NCBI GenBank assembly: GCA_951799445.1
Contig: OX637294.1
Span: 27,243,452-27,307,451, forward strand
Source of the DNA: Pseudisothecium myosuroides
Taxonomy: Eukaryota; Streptophyta; Bryopsida; Hypnales; Lembophyllaceae
Length of the DNA: 64,000 nucleotides
Direction: 5' to 3'
Both the position numbers and the translations under genes were made by a program. Below are positions 51,556-63,128 of this stretch, one piece after another. The notes under the pieces are model-generated. The model made no database searches, was not told where the DNA came from, and was given only the letters and a program-made list of their open reading frames with translations. Position 1 is the first letter of the stretch. Every line of letters begins with the position of its first letter.

Positions 51556-52492
51556 CCCCTAAATGCCCAAACACCGTTTTTTGGCAACATAGTGATTTTG
51601 GGTAGCTCAATACGAATGGAATTTTTATTTTTTTCTTTGAAATTTTCAAGCAGCATGTGCCCAAAGAGCAGCTTTAAGGTCCAACAATTTTCATAACTTT
51701 TGACTACATGGTTAAAATTTTATTGTATAATATGTAATTTTTATTGCTCAGTGGGTAGCCCGAGCAATTCAAAAAAATTCTTTAAAAATCACTTTTTTAA
51801 AAAATAAAAATTTGAAATTGTTTTTGTAGATTTATATATATGTGGAAAGCTTTAAATTATTCCATTTTGATTAATGAGATGAAAGTTATGAGGAGTTTTA
51901 GTTTGAGGGTAGTTATGGAATCTCTACTCTAAAATAAACTTTGAAGTCCTTTACTTAACTCAAATTTTTAATATTTTTGAAAAATAAAATAAAAACATTG
52001 GATGTAGATTGTTTATTGTAGCATTACAACCATTGCAATTGTTTTTTTTTTCAAATTTCATAACTAAACTCTTTACAATTTAGTATTTTGAATCATTCTC
52101 TACTTCTTTCTACTTGCCATTTTTTTCTATATGCTATACAATTCCAAATGATCTAAATTTTTCAAGCATGTAGCCAACTTGCCTTGAAAAATAAATCCAA
52201 AGAAGCACCACCATTTTGGACATTTTTCATACAAATGTGACCTTTTGAAGTGCAGCTGCCCGTTTTTTTACAAGGCCAAAAAAAGGATTTTTGTGGATTC
52301 CAATGCTAATATCTTGCAATCTACACAGTGGAAACTTCTGAGATTTTTTCTACGTCTTTTCAAACCAACACATTACAAGCTTCTATGATTAGATGTGTCA
52401 TAAATGATTTTAAAAAAAAAATTGGTACTTATATTAGAAATGGCAGTTTTGGAGCATTTTTTGGTGAAAACAAAGTCAAATACATTTAGGGA
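51556..52492. mobile_element. TTAA-flanked CCCCTAAA element
   Basis: CCCCTAAATGCCCAAAC follows TTAA (51552-51555). CATTTAGGGA precedes TTAA (52493-52496). Body is a diverged copy of 53084-54009, including the TGCCCAAAGAGC region and the CTACTTCTTTCTACTT block. Confidence 0.75.
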
Positions 52493-53083
52493 TTAAAGTT
52501 CAAGAATGTTATGTGGCTACGAGTGAAACTGTTCTATAGTTGAAACTAGATGAAAGGTAGTAAAGTAGATGAAATAGCACACTAAATGTTGGAAAAATAT
52601 TCAAGTTGGATGAAAAAATTTTGGTGTTAAAAAGACAATATCTTGGTGGAAATTTAACATTCTAAAAATAGATTTATAATCTAATAATTTTTTGACTAAA
52701 AATAGGATGACTTTTGTTTATCACTAAATAGCGGAAATGGTAGGAATACTTGACCACTTAACCTTGAAAGGACAACATGGCCAATTTAGGTAATATTTGA
52801 CAATGGAGAGCCTTGAGAGAGTAATTTTGGGGGGGAGTTGCTTGAATGCATTAGCAGCAAATAGTATTGGATTCATTTATTGTAGTGGTATTAGCTTTTC
52901 AATAAAAAAATATAACTAGTACACAGATCCATAGAAAATTGTCAATTTCTAGGTCATTGTTACTAAGATTTCTATTCTTGATCTAAATTCTAGCAAAATT
53001 AAAATGATCTTTTTTGAATTTGAGTACAAGAATGAAATGAAGTTCATGAATAGTTCTTTCTGTTTCATTTTATTGTTTCTTAA

Positions 53084-54009
53084 CCCCTAAAAGACCAACA
53101 TGCATTTTTTGGCAACATAAATATTTTGGGCAGGTACGTGTGACCAGACATTTCCATATTTTGGGCTGAAATTTTTATAGAAGGTGGGGACGAGGAGTAT
53201 CTTTCATATGCACCAAATTTCATGACATTTGGAAATACGAGTCAAAAGTTATGGCCTAATATGTTGTTTGTTGGTCAACTCGGGCAGTCTGGACAGATCA
53301 GAAAAAATCACTTTTTTCAAAAATAAAAATTTGAAATTGGTTAATTAGATTTATATATACATAGAAAGCTTTGAATCATTCTATTTTGATCAATGAATCA
53401 AACGTTCTGAGGATTTTTAGTTTGCCGGCAGTTATGGATTGTCTACTCTAAAATAAACTTTGAAGTTGTTTATTTCACTCAATTTTCAATATTTTTCAAA
53501 AAAAATAAAATTGTAGGATGTAGATTTTTTTATTACAACATTGCAACCATTGGGATTGGCATTTTTCAATTCCATAATTAACTTCTTAACAAATTAGTGT
53601 TTTGAACCATTCTCTACTTCTTTCTACTTACTATTTTTTTCCTATATGTTGTACAATTCCAAATAATCTGAAATTTTTCAAGCATGTAGCCAACTTGCCC
53701 TGAAGAATGAAAACAAAGAAGCACAACCATTTTGGAATTTTTTTCATAATAATCTGACCTTGTGAAGTGCAGCTGCCCGATTTTTTGCATGGCCAAAAAA
53801 ATGACTTTTGCCACTTCAAACACTAATATCTTTCAATCTACACAATGGAAATTTCTGAAATTTTTCCCACATATTCTCAAACTAGAGTACTACAAGATCC
53901 TATGGTTACATGTGTCCAAAAATGATATTTTTCAAAAATTTGGTACTTGTACTAGAAATGGCAGTTTTGGAGCATTTTTGGTGAGAACATAGTCAAGGAA
54001 CTTTAGGGG
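53084..54009. mobile_element. TTAA-flanked CCCCTAAA element
   Basis: CCCCTAAAAGACCAACATGC follows TTAA (53080-53083). CTTTAGGGG precedes TTAA (54010-54013). Nearly the same length and sequence as 24014-24927, but with unrelated flanks, so these are separate insertions. Confidence 0.85.
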
Positions 54010-54172
54010 TTAATGTAGAATCAATATTCTATTGCTATTTGAATTTTGGGCGTATACCCATGGTTAATTGAAATTACTAATTTTGTAATAATAGAATGGT
54101 ACAAAATACTTGATTTACACCTTTATGTTTTATATTATAATATATACTTGTGGTGAAAATTTCACATTTTAA

Positions 54173-55106
54173 CCCCTAAAGGACCGGCATGCGTTTTTTG
54201 GCCGTATAGAAATTTTGGGCAGGTCCGTGTGACTAGAGATTTCCATATTTTTAGCTGAAATTTTAATAGAAGGTGGGCGCGAGGAATATCTTTCATATGC
54301 AATAAATTTCAAGACATTTGGAAATAGGAGTCAAAAGTTATGGCCAAATATGTTACTTTTTTTCGTAACTGGGCAGTCCGGGCAGCAAGAAAAATTTGGC
54401 AAAAATTTGATTTTTTTTTTTTAATATTTTTTTTCTTGTAGATTATATTTTTGTCTATCTGGAAAGCTTTGATTCATTTCATTTGGATTTGTTATGAGAA
54501 AGTTATGAACATTCTTGTTTTTTGGGCAGTTAGAGCATCTTCTTGAAAAAAATAACTTGTAGGATTCATTTCTAAATGCTATTCTTGCAATTTAAAAAAA
54601 ATAAAAATTCTCATGGTTTAGTTTACTTGCTAGAACAATCTCACCATTGGGATTAGTGTATTTTAATTCCATCTAAAATATATTAATGTTTTAGATTTTC
54701 CTTCTATCTCGTACCTACTTCTGCTTAATAAATTTTTTAGGAATGATAATTAAGTTTTTCTGAATATTTTTTTTTTCCCTAGACTCTCAACTCAATTCTC
54801 TACTATAAATATTTGAAGCACAAAACTCTGTAGTGCAAAAATTTTAAGTGAAAAATGTTTAAAGTCAAAAAATCTAGTCCCGCAATGTGCTGAAATACTT
54901 GTTTTTTCCACTTTAAACGCAGATATCTTGCAATCTGAGCGGTCAAAAATTCTGAAATTTTTTCCACACATTCTCATACTAGTTAGGTGTAAGATCCTAC
55001 GGTTAGATGTGAAAAAAAAACATTTTTCATTTTTTTGTACTCCTTGCTACAGAAATGGCAGTTTTGATGGGTTTTTGGCAGAAAAATGGCCTTGGGCCTT
55101 TAGGGG
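54173..55106. mobile_element. TTAA-flanked CCCCTAAA element
   Basis: CCCCTAAAGGACCGGCATGC follows TTAA (54169-54172). GGGCCTTTAGGGG precedes TTAA (55107-55110). The cleanest family member: both flanks and both ends are intact. Related to 24932-25742 and, inverted, to 1757-2947. Inverted similarity extends only about 20-40 bp inward. Confidence 0.88.
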
Positions 55107-55110
55107 TTAA

Positions 55111-55731
55111 AAGTGTATTTTGTATTTGATATGAATTTTCATCACTTTTTAATTAAAATTTTATAGTAATTTTAATTTCTTGAAAAATTAATCAAAAGAC
55201 ATATGATTTCATCTCTGAAAATGTTGATAATTCCTATAATGACCTTTAGGTTAGAACTAGTTTAGGCAATATTTTAAATTTTATATATCTACATCTATAT
55301 ATTTTTCTATTGACAGATATAGGGTGCATTAGGTGTGAATAGATACACCCCAAAGCAAAGGAATGAAAGCCACAACAAAAAATACTAGTGGCAAGTGAAG
55401 CCATGACTACTATATCAAATAATTTGTAGCCTTTTATATACTCCATAACTTTTTATGCATTTTTTTGCATATTCATTCATCTACAATTACATTATTTATA
55501 CAGAAGAGAATTGATAAAGAGTTTTTTGAGGCACATATTTATTCAAACTTTTGCCTTCTACTACTAAGATAAAAAAAACTTCTACTATCCAAAAAGGAAG
55601 AACAAATTATACCTAATGATAAGAATGTTTAGTAAAAAATAATTCATGTCGAATGGTGTTTTTTTAAATATTCTTCTTTTCACCTAATGAATTTGATAAA
55701 ACTTTTGATTTTCTTAGGAGCACTATACATC
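55111..55731. other. Intergenic
   Basis: No gene established. A minus-strand frame at 55246-55446 has a hydrophobic, cysteine-containing stretch, but it is short and matches no family known to me. Confidence 0.35.
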
Positions 55732-55734
55732 TAG

Positions 55735-55884
55735 CATTAGTAGAAAATTCAGTTTTTCTGTTGTTTTGGTCGCGTTGATCCGATCAAATCTGATAGAAAT
55801 CTGTTGATATTTCAACAGATTTCTATCAGATTTGATCGGATCAACGCGACCAAAACAACAGAAAAACTGAATTTTCTACTAGTA
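55735..55884. mobile_element. 150-bp near-perfect hairpin, CACTA-type miniature element
   Basis: Arms of 70 bp (55738-55807 and 55812-55881) are exact reverse complements around a 4-base loop. The outer ends read CATTAGTAGAAAA and, inverted, TACTAGTAGAAAA, each one base away from CACTAGTAGAAAA. TAG flanks both sides (55732-55734, 55885-55887). Related sequence at 56049-56060 shows the target without the insertion. No coding capacity. If transcribed it would form a long double-stranded RNA. Confidence 0.85.
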
Positions 55885-56042
55885 TAGAGGCTAGGCCAAT
55901 TCTTCTTGAGGTAGATTGCACAAATCTTTAGAATAAGATTATAATGGTAGCTAATTCTCCCATATGTAAAGGCCTTGAGGCGAAGAAGCCCAGATGATTC
56001 AATAAAACCTATAAAATTTTAGTCCCTTTTTTTTTTTCTAGG

Positions 56043-56391
56043 GCTACTTTACACCTAGAGACTGAGCCAATTTTCCTTAAGGTCAATTGTACAAAATCCA
56101 ACAAGATTTAATTTGTTGGAAAAAATAACATTTTATTAAAAAAAATTAATTGAAATTTGACATTACCCCCCAAGGCTAAAAATTGACCGCCCATTTTTGG
56201 CGTATCCAATTCATTGAGCTTAGGCCATGTCAAATCATGTCTTTTTTGAATAAAAAATTCATTCTACAAATTAACTTGGCCTCTAGGTGTAATGTGTTTT
56301 GGACCAATTTTAGCCTTTTGTCCAATCATAAGTGAGGATTTTGTATCTTTTATACAACAAATTGGCCTAGCCTTTAGGTGTAAAGTGGCCT
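56043..56391. mobile_element. Foldback element with TTTACACCTA ends
   Basis: GGCTACTTTACACCTAGAG at the left is inverted as CTTTAGGTGTAAAGTGGCC at the right. Similarity continues inward about 55 bp through CCAATTT. A partial related copy at about 55715-55930 hosts the 150-bp hairpin. Confidence 0.6.
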
Positions 56392-57062
56392 TTAAATATT
56401 TGATTGATTTTGGTTTGGTTGTAGGACCTTAGAAGGGTTTCATCATAGGCCATTTTGTTTAGTAGCCATTTCCTAAAGTTTGATTCAAAATCCACAATTT
56501 TTAGATCTACCTCTTTCCTCATCCCCTTTGCTTTCAATTTTCTTCTACATGTTGATTTTCTTCGTCTCTTGCAATGAGTGGCCTTGCTTGCTTTGAGTAA
56601 TACCTTCTTTTATGGGCAACTTCATGCAATTTTCATCCATCAAGCCATCACCGATACCTTGTTGTATTCCTCTAACATCCATTTGTATTATTTGTTTACC
56701 TAGAGGATACAAGAAAAATAATCAAGAAGAGACTTTGAAAAAATTATGTGCCCTAAACCATCATATTCATAAAATAAATGCAGTGAGTAAATGATCTATA
56801 GTATAATAAGCTTCTACAAAACGTTTGTGAAGGACAATTCTTGCTACAAGACTTTAACCTCCTCACCATGCATTTTGTGTCTTGCTTGTGTTTGCAACCT
56901 TATAGGACAATGCAATGTGTGCTGTGTCTCAAGACAACCTCCAAACTGCAATCAACTACCATAGCATTGAGCAAAACCTCTAAAAGACTAGCCATCCACA
57001 CCTTATCATAACAAGAAAATCCTTAGGCCATGCCATAAGTCCAATTTCTTGTCTAACAAATT
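56392..57062. other. Intergenic
   Basis: No gene recognised. Confidence 0.35.
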
Positions 57063-57555
57063 CACTACTAGAAAAGGGGGCCCTAATCAATTGAAAATCA
57101 ATGCACTTACATTGATTACAACAAAAAAAAATTGGGCTCTGTTGATTTGGCAGTCCTCCAAACATCAATCAACATGATTTGGTTGATTTGAACAAAAAGA
57201 AAATTTGCTCAGTTGATTCGGCAATCCTCTCAACATCATTTTCATTTTCCCACATATTGTAATAGTAAGATAGGGCCGGCCAAAAATAATTATTTAAAAG
57301 TATGCCAAAAAAGAAATAAAATGAATAAGAAAAAATGTCAAATTTAGCAAAAAATTAAATGATCAAAATTTTGTAAAAAATAAAAATGTCCAATATTAGC
57401 GGGAAAGTCCAAAATAAAGTCCAATGACCATCTAAAATCAAGATATTCTATATGGCAAGGTGATGGACTTATGGTGACTCCCAAAAATAATTGGCTACTA
57501 TATAAATTGTTTTAATAAACTAAAAAATTGGAAATATTAAGAGAAATTTTGACAT

Positions 57556-58150
57556 GTTGTATAAAAGGGATTCTACCTTTATGTACAATTTCACTTAGAA
57601 TGGATTATATTTAGACTTATTATTATTTGAATGAAATTTTCATGGAAAAATAATTTTTTTGTGAAAAGTCAAAATGTCTCATTTCTTTTTATAGGAAGAA
57701 TATGCATCTTGACTAGAATCACATACTACAAGATTCATGAATATTGGATTTTTATTGATTGATATCTTATTGATTAAAATTTGACTTTTTAATTTTTCAC
57801 TCCATAAATTGCAAATATGTTTTTGATATATATAGTTATTTGATGTTATTTTGAATTTTTATTTTATTTTTTTCAATCTATGGAATGAAAAATGAAAAAA
57901 TGAAAATTTTGAGGTCAAGTTTTAATCAATAAGATTTCAATCCATAAAATTCAATCAATAAAAATTTAAAATTCATGGAACTTATAATATGTAATTCTAG
58001 TCAAGATGTATATTCATCCTATAAAAAAAAATGAGACATTTTGACTTTTCACAAAAAAATTATTTTTACATAAAAATTTCATTCAAATAATAATAGGTCT
58101 AAGTATAGTCCACTCTAAGTGAAATTGTAGAATCCCTTTTGTACAACAAT
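57556..58150. repeat. Long foldback inside the CACTA element
   Basis: Left arm about 57556-57830 and right arm about 57865-58150 are inverted copies with scattered mismatches. Absent from the related element at 27806-29012. Confidence 0.75.
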
Positions 58151-58357
58151 ATGCCCAATTTTCACTTCACAATTCTAGTTTCTCAATTTATGAGAGCAAT
58201 TTATATGGTGGCTCCAACTACTACTAGGAGTCACCGTTTTTCATTGACATTTAGTAAAAATGATAGTAGAGAGGTTGTTTTTACAATGAAATCCATTGTT
58301 CATCATGAATTATCAAAGAATATGGGATAATTTGAAGATGAGAGCTTGACCACTCAT

Positions 58358-58750
58358 TGTCAAAATGTAGGAATTGTGTGCAAAGTAGAATTTCAAACCT
58401 CATTTTGTCATAGTAGAATATCTTTTTTCAAATCTTTTTGAACTAAAAAAAGTTGTGAAATCAAGCCAAATTTCAATTCCAAAAAACCGTTTGATGTTTC
58501 AAGCCTCCAATCAAAAGTTATGGACAAATTTCAAAGTGGGTGTTTGAAATTGTCAAAAAAAATGTCTTTTCTAACCCCTCTCTCAAATTTGTCCATAACT
58601 TTTAATTGGAGGCTTGAAATCTCAAACGGATTTTTGGAGATGAAATTTAGATTCATTTTCTACAATAACTTAGTTCAAAGTTTTTTGAAAAAAATAATTC
58701 TACAATGCCTAAATGAGGTCTGAAATTCTACTTAAACCACAATTCCTACT
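58358..58750. repeat. Second foldback inside the CACTA element
   Basis: Arms at about 58358-58545 and 58562-58750 are inverted copies; TTATGGACAAATTT pairs with AAATTTGTCCATAA near the centre. The related element at 28190-28620 has the same sequence as direct repeats instead. Confidence 0.75.
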
Positions 58751-60253
58751 TTTGACTTAAGTATAAACGGTTGAGCTCCTACTATTCCTCACTCTTTACA
58801 AATCCCATATGGGTTGTCCTACCTCCTACCACCCCGCTTGTATAAAGCCCTTGTCTTTCCCTCTCTTCAAACACCAAGGTAAGCTACATTCAAAGTTAAA
58901 TTGGAATATATATTAAATTATTTGGAATGTAGTGGTGGATTTTGGCATTCAAAGCTGTATAGTAGTATATATTTATTTAATTATTTTGAATATAATGTTG
59001 GATTTTTTAAAGTTAAATTTTAAATTTATGAATTTAATTTGGAAACTTTAATTAATTATTTAATATCAATTTGTTGATTGCTGACATGGCAATCTAATCC
59101 GTTTGGCCGTTCTAGTGACGTGGCAGTCTTGCCTGTGTGGCAAGTTCAGCCTATGTGGCAGCTTATGTGGCAAATTATTGAATAATAATAATAATTTTTT
59201 CACTGTGACCAAATCAAGATATAAAATCAACATAGAAGTGTTGATTATTGTCCGAATCAAAATGTCCTAATCCACTGTCCAAAATAACATATATTTTTTG
59301 ATTTTTTTGTTGAATAGGACACTGAATTTTGTAGTAGTGATTGTCTCCTAAAAAATAGTTATGATTTGCTCCCATTCTTTAAACTCCACATGGGGCTGAA
59401 AGTCATGTTCATTGAGAAAGTGCACCCCTTCCTTGGCCTCGTCAATAGCTAGAATGGTTGGGAAGATCTATAATTTCTTCCTTCAAAACCTAGAAATCCA
59501 ATTGTTGGACCTCCCTGAGAATGTTTTGCACGTTTCCAAACTTGTAAACTACCTATACAAGACCAAAGAAAAACACCACAAGATGTTCAAAATAAAGAAG
59601 GTTCAGTTGCCTTTTGCTTCACCAACTACAAGAGCTAGGGCCAAACATACAACCATTTGATCATCGACTTATAAAGCCCACTAGATAGACACCCTTTCAG
59701 CAAGCACAATGTCTACATCACCCTTTTGCAATTCCAACCTTTCATTGATCTTGTCATCCTTTGAGACATTGCATATCAATTCAAAGCATTGCAACTTTAG
59801 GAAGGGCTGCGTGGAATACATGATTGCTCCCGATTCTATGCGACAATGTCTGACGCCCTCTTACCGGTCCAATGAAGCTCTTAAATTGCCAAAGGAGAAG
59901 ACAACGAGCAATCTAACACTAAAGAGGCACAGGGCTATACTAGAAAATACACCTCCTCTAAGTCCTCTTGACATCCCTTTGAAGACAAACAAGGAACACA
60001 ATTGTAGCATTTGCTACAACCGGGTGACCTCAACATCAAGAACACAAGCTAATTGACTCTTTTCTTCTTCTAGTGCCACCATTCCATTTAATTTGAAAGA
60101 ATGAGATGTTGCACTAGAGAGAGGACATGTTGTTTTCTAAAGAAGATGAATGAGATTTGCTGCAGAGTAGGGGTAGCTTGCTTCCCAACACTCGGAAGCC
60201 ACATTCAAGGTTTTGTATGAAACTAAATTGCAAAGGCAAGGCTACGAGGCGCA

Positions 60254-60664
60254 TTGGTACTTGATAGACTTTGCGACGTGCCATGCGTTCATAAATTTGT
60301 ATATGTCTACATCAACGTCCACGACGCCCATTGGACCCTTGCCTATATCAACCTTGATGATGATTGTGGGCCGTATACTAGATGTCTACAACTTGTCGTT
60401 GCCACATGTGAGGCCCAATTGGAGGACTTGGTGTTATGCCATGAAGGTCTTCAATACCAATATAACGTCATGCAACAACCCAATGACTCCTCGTGCAAGC
60501 TCTTCGCAATAGTGTATGCCATAGACATCACATTCTGCATCTCGTCCAAAATGTTAGTTTACGGCATCTCCATGATGAAGGCGCATATGCAGAAGTGCCT
60601 TTACAACGGCAATTTCACCTTGTTTTTGAGACCAATACCAACAACCATTCTAACTTTAGGTTGA
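60254..60664 (+). pseudogene. Ulp1-type (C48) cysteine protease-like remnant
   Basis: A 136-codon plus-strand frame contains VHDAHWTLAYINL, matching the HW block around the catalytic histidine of Ulp1/SENP-type proteases, then DDD, then MQQPNDSSCKLFAIVYAID, matching the Q-x(5)-C-G-x-F block with the catalytic cysteine (K replaces the usual G). A full domain would be larger; the upstream part is out of frame, so this is probably dead. Plant transposons (some MULE and CACTA groups) carry such domains, and a CACTA element ends 900 bp upstream, but a direct connection is not shown. Upstream frames at 59412-60056 may be further remnants. Confidence 0.5.
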
Positions 60665-62795
60665 CTTTGAAATTTGTCTGAAAATTCACTAAACAAAGAA
60701 AAATAAATGAAAATATCATTATTTTGAACCAAATCTCTAATGTTTTTCCCAATAAAATACTGGAACCTTTAGTGGTCGTCATGGCAACATGGAAAGTAGT
60801 GAAAATCTTGCAATCTTTATACATACATAATTGCAAAATGGGAGAATTAGAAAATGAAGGATTTTGAAGTCATAATATATGGCCATATGCCATCACTTTA
60901 GAATAATTCCATGATGGACATTGCAAGCTTGAGGGGCAATTTCAATGTCAAGCCTAAATTTTCACGTAGTTCCTAATTATAAATGTTTTTAAGCGTAACT
61001 AAGGAAATGTAGATTTGCAAGTAATTGTTTAAGAAATGTTGTGATAAAGAAAATTTAAACTTGATTGAGCAAACATCAAAAGGCAGACATGGTGAGTCAA
61101 CACATTTTGGCTCATTGCGCATTGTACATATGATAACAATGATTCCTTTTTTCAGCTAAATTTTCATAAAATACAATAAGACAATTTTTTGAGGGAACAT
61201 TTGGTGATGTTTATTTCTTTGTTAGAAGATGAAATCTTAAACTGCCATAGAATCTTAGAATAATATCACTCTTTATTGGATGGATGTGTATTTTTTGGAT
61301 GATTTAATAAATTTTCATTTATGTTTTTCACATTTCATCCATATCATGAATGTAGATAGCATCATCTCTCAATAAAGATTGCTCAATATACTATCCAAAA
61401 TAAATGAAGTAGAGAACCCTTGTACTAACTTGGGGATCTAACCTTGAAGCCCAAGGATTTCTATTTCAATGCAATGGACCATAAAAGATCATTCTTTTCA
61501 GTGAAGTGTTTTGAGCATTCTTTGATGTGTGATTACAGGTGCATGGGGTGCTATAGAGCATTGCTTTAAATAATTTACCAATCCTCAAAAACAACACTGG
61601 ATCTTCTTCGAGCATTGCTTTAAACACTTTACGATGGTTATTGATTACCACAAATGATAAAATTTAGAAACTTTGAATTCCACTTCGGACTATGCAATGA
61701 ATCCCTATGAAATCAAGGGTAGACAAGTTTTTCTAGCAATTCCGCCTATCAATGGAATATACGCTTATCCTTGCCAAACACTACAATGGACTTCCTCACA
61801 TATGTGGCGTGGGCCGGTGATTTGTGCTAATTGAAGTAATAGAATAGAATAGGTTCTACCCATTGTCTTGCTAGGGTAAATAATGGAAAAAGTAGAATTT
61901 CATATTGGTGGACAATCCCATTGGTCAAGTTTGGTCAATCTTGAGGGAACCATTACATGTGGAATTCTAATTCTATCCCTTCCTACCCATGAAGTCCATA
62001 TGAAAGTGCAATTGCTCACTTGGACCTATAGCACCCTTTAGTACCTCTTGTGAAGTTTGACCACTAATGGAACATGCAACGAGGCCTTAAAACCCTAGTA
62101 TCATAACACTCTGAATGGGCTTGGTTACAACCTCCTCCCATCTATGAAAGCAAAGTTTCTCTTGCTAGATACCTAGGGAAAATAGTATATTGACCTTTAA
62201 ACGTCGAGGCGGACGTTTTGTGTACAATGAATGACAGAGAATTTTCTTGTCTAAGACAGAAGTGTAACCATTCATCCTCAAAATTTTATTGTGAAAAGGG
62301 GAGGTCTTCTACAATAGTTTGACTTCCAATGAGTGCTTTTGCTATTTTTTTAAGCCAATGATTTACACAGTAATGAAAAAGGATGATTTCTAAGATCACC
62401 TCTTCATCCTTTAACCTATAAACAACATGGAGGACATTTTCTGACCAAGAATTTCTTTGTCATTCATTGGTCAGAGAATCTCTTTACACATGATAGAAAT
62501 GCAATTATTCATCCTCCAAATTTTGTGGGAAAAAGGAAGATCATCTACAATAGTTTGACTTCCAATAAGTGCTTTTGTATTATTTTAATCCAACAATTCA
62601 CATGGAGACAAAATAAATGATTTCCTTGGTTATGAACCTGTTGTTTAAGGGTTAAGGGTTAACTTATAAGGATACTAGGGACCGTAGTGGTTTGTTGGAT
62701 GACTTCACTATTATTTATAAAAAAAAGAATGCACCTATTGGTCCAACAATCAAAGAATTTTGGTGACTACATTGGTCACAGGGGCAACATCCTTA
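60665..62795. other. Intergenic with one direct repeat pair
   Basis: No gene recognised. A segment of about 125 bp at 62247-62371 recurs diverged at 62482-62605; both contain CTACAATAGTTTGACTTCCA. Confidence 0.5.
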
Positions 62796-63128
62796 GAGCA
62801 TCTCCTGCAACCCTCTAAATAAACTCTCCAAATATCCCCTCCCCTCTAGAATTTGGATGAAAAGCAATCAATTCTAGCGTTTGTCACACTCCGACCTTCT
62901 CTTTCCCCTCTCAAAAAGTCATTTCTAGAAGGGCCACTAACCCCTCTTCCACTACTGTACAAATTTTCTTGGGATTAGCAAGTCGTCATAATAAATGCAA
63001 ATTGTGTGACTTGTGATTGGTTGGGAGTATGTTTTATGGAGTTGCACTATTGGGAATACAAGTGGCCATCTCCTCTTCATTGGACAGGTCTTGAATCAAG
63101 GAGCGGAGGGCTGCTGCAGGAGATGCTC
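62796..63128. mobile_element. GAGCATCTCC-ended miniature element
   Basis: GAGCATCTCCTGCA at the left and TGCAGGAGATGCTC at the right are exact inverted repeats. TTA precedes and TTC follows, near the TTA duplication expected for PIF/Harbinger. Same ends as 39933-40195. The interior differs from that copy. Confidence 0.65.

Larger units (their letters stand above)
57063..59339. mobile_element. CACTA element, 2,277 bp, with internal foldbacks
   Basis: Starts CACTACTAGAAAAGGGGGCCC and ends with the reverse complement of CACTACTACAAAA. ATT flanks both sides (57060-57062, 59340-59342). Its outer parts match the element at 27806-29012, including a run of AATAATAATAATTTTT before the right end, so both are one family. 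It is longer because of foldbacks at 57556-58150 and 58358-58750. A segment at 58790-58880 is inverted relative to its counterpart at 28060-28150. No transposase reading frame. Confidence 0.85.

Noticed and set aside
62646..62662. Telomere-like AAGGGTTAAGGGTTAA
   Set aside because: Only two to three partial units, compatible with chance in AT-rich DNA; possibly a remnant of a TTAA element end.
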